From assembly GCA_036873135.1 (NCBI GenBank), contig JAPTYO010000007.1, forward strand, positions 60,932,383-60,996,382: a stretch of 64,000 nucleotides of DNA, in the 5' to 3' direction. Each line of letters opens with the position of its first letter. Position 1 is the first letter of the stretch. This document shows positions 63,979 to 64,000 of the stretch, piece by piece. The translations under genes were made by a program, and so were the position numbers. Under the pieces are notes generated by a model, which was given only the letters and a program-made list of their open reading frames with translations, did not search any database and had not been told where the DNA came from. Source of the stretch: Clarkia xantiana subsp. parviflora (taxonomy: Eukaryota > Streptophyta > Magnoliopsida > Myrtales > Onagraceae).

Positions 63979-64000
63979 TCAAACATGATACTTCTTCAAG
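63979..64000 (-). CDS. E8 integrase, last codons (partial)
   Basis: The minus strand reads LKKYHV and a TGA stop, the same end as E7 integrase at 53302. The gene continues past the window edge. Confidence 0.8.

Larger units (their letters stand above)
58834..64000 (-). mobile_element. E8: Tat-lineage element, 3' half, inverted relative to E7
   Basis: Reading inward from 58834: LTR (inverse of E7's), polypurine tract, aORF on the plus strand, two tandem-repeat blocks and the last codons of integrase at the window edge, the same order as E7 53280-58471 in reverse. The 5' half and 5' LTR lie beyond 64000. Sequence similarity to E7 is high in the aORF but lower in the LTR, so it is another copy of the family and not a recent duplicate of E7. 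Confidence 0.92.

Overview
The window is plant nuclear DNA, most likely from a eudicot (lineage not resolvable by eye). It carries one intact host gene, an ALOG/LSH-family regulator, embedded in LTR retrotransposons of Ty1/copia, Ty3/gypsy chromovirus (CRM-like) and Ty3/gypsy Tat type. Eight elements with identifiable borders cover about 55 of 64 kb (roughly 86%). No rRNA, tRNA or CRISPR locus was found. In this annotation I call the elements E1-E8.

Layout. 1-2712: degenerate plant sequence with a decayed transposon-associated protein (minus) and a decayed F-box-like protein (minus). 2713-14630: E1, an old copia element (plus), its integrase gene split at a PYELW codon run by E2 (6171-11677, minus), a CRM-like chromovirus with an exact 5-bp target duplication. 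14892-15248: E3, a 357-bp TRIM. 15699-32164: E4 (minus), a Tat-like element with gag, protease and an antisense ORF but no reverse transcriptase or integrase; it is interrupted by E5 (16983-26124, minus), a 9.1-kb LARD-like element with 1.6-kb LTRs and a non-coding, repeat-filled interior. 33902-43516: E6 (plus), a badly decayed Tat-like element whose LTRs hold a row of CCTAGG-centred hairpins. 43517-46801: the host gene island, with a CACTA transposon end, the ALOG gene (minus) and a fold-back MITE-like palindrome. 46802-58471: E7 (plus), a nearly complete Tat element with Gag, protease, RT, RNase H, a second archaeal-type RNase H, integrase, 3' tandem repeats and a spliced antisense ORF. 58834-64000: E8 (minus), a relative of E7 running off the window, so the 3' halves of E7 and E8 form an inverted repeat with arms of about 5.2 kb around a 362-bp spacer.

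How the parts relate. E4, E6, E7 and E8 share one plan: gag-pol on one strand, a block of tandem repeats, then an antisense gene (aORF). In E4, E7 and E8 that gene has its own TATA box near the 3' LTR, a very short first coding exon, a protein of the 'putative gypsy type transposon' kind and a coiled-coil tail. E4 and E5 look dependent on enzymes supplied by other elements. All element coding regions are broken by stops or frameshifts. The relative order of insertion follows from nesting: E1 before E2, and E4 before E5.
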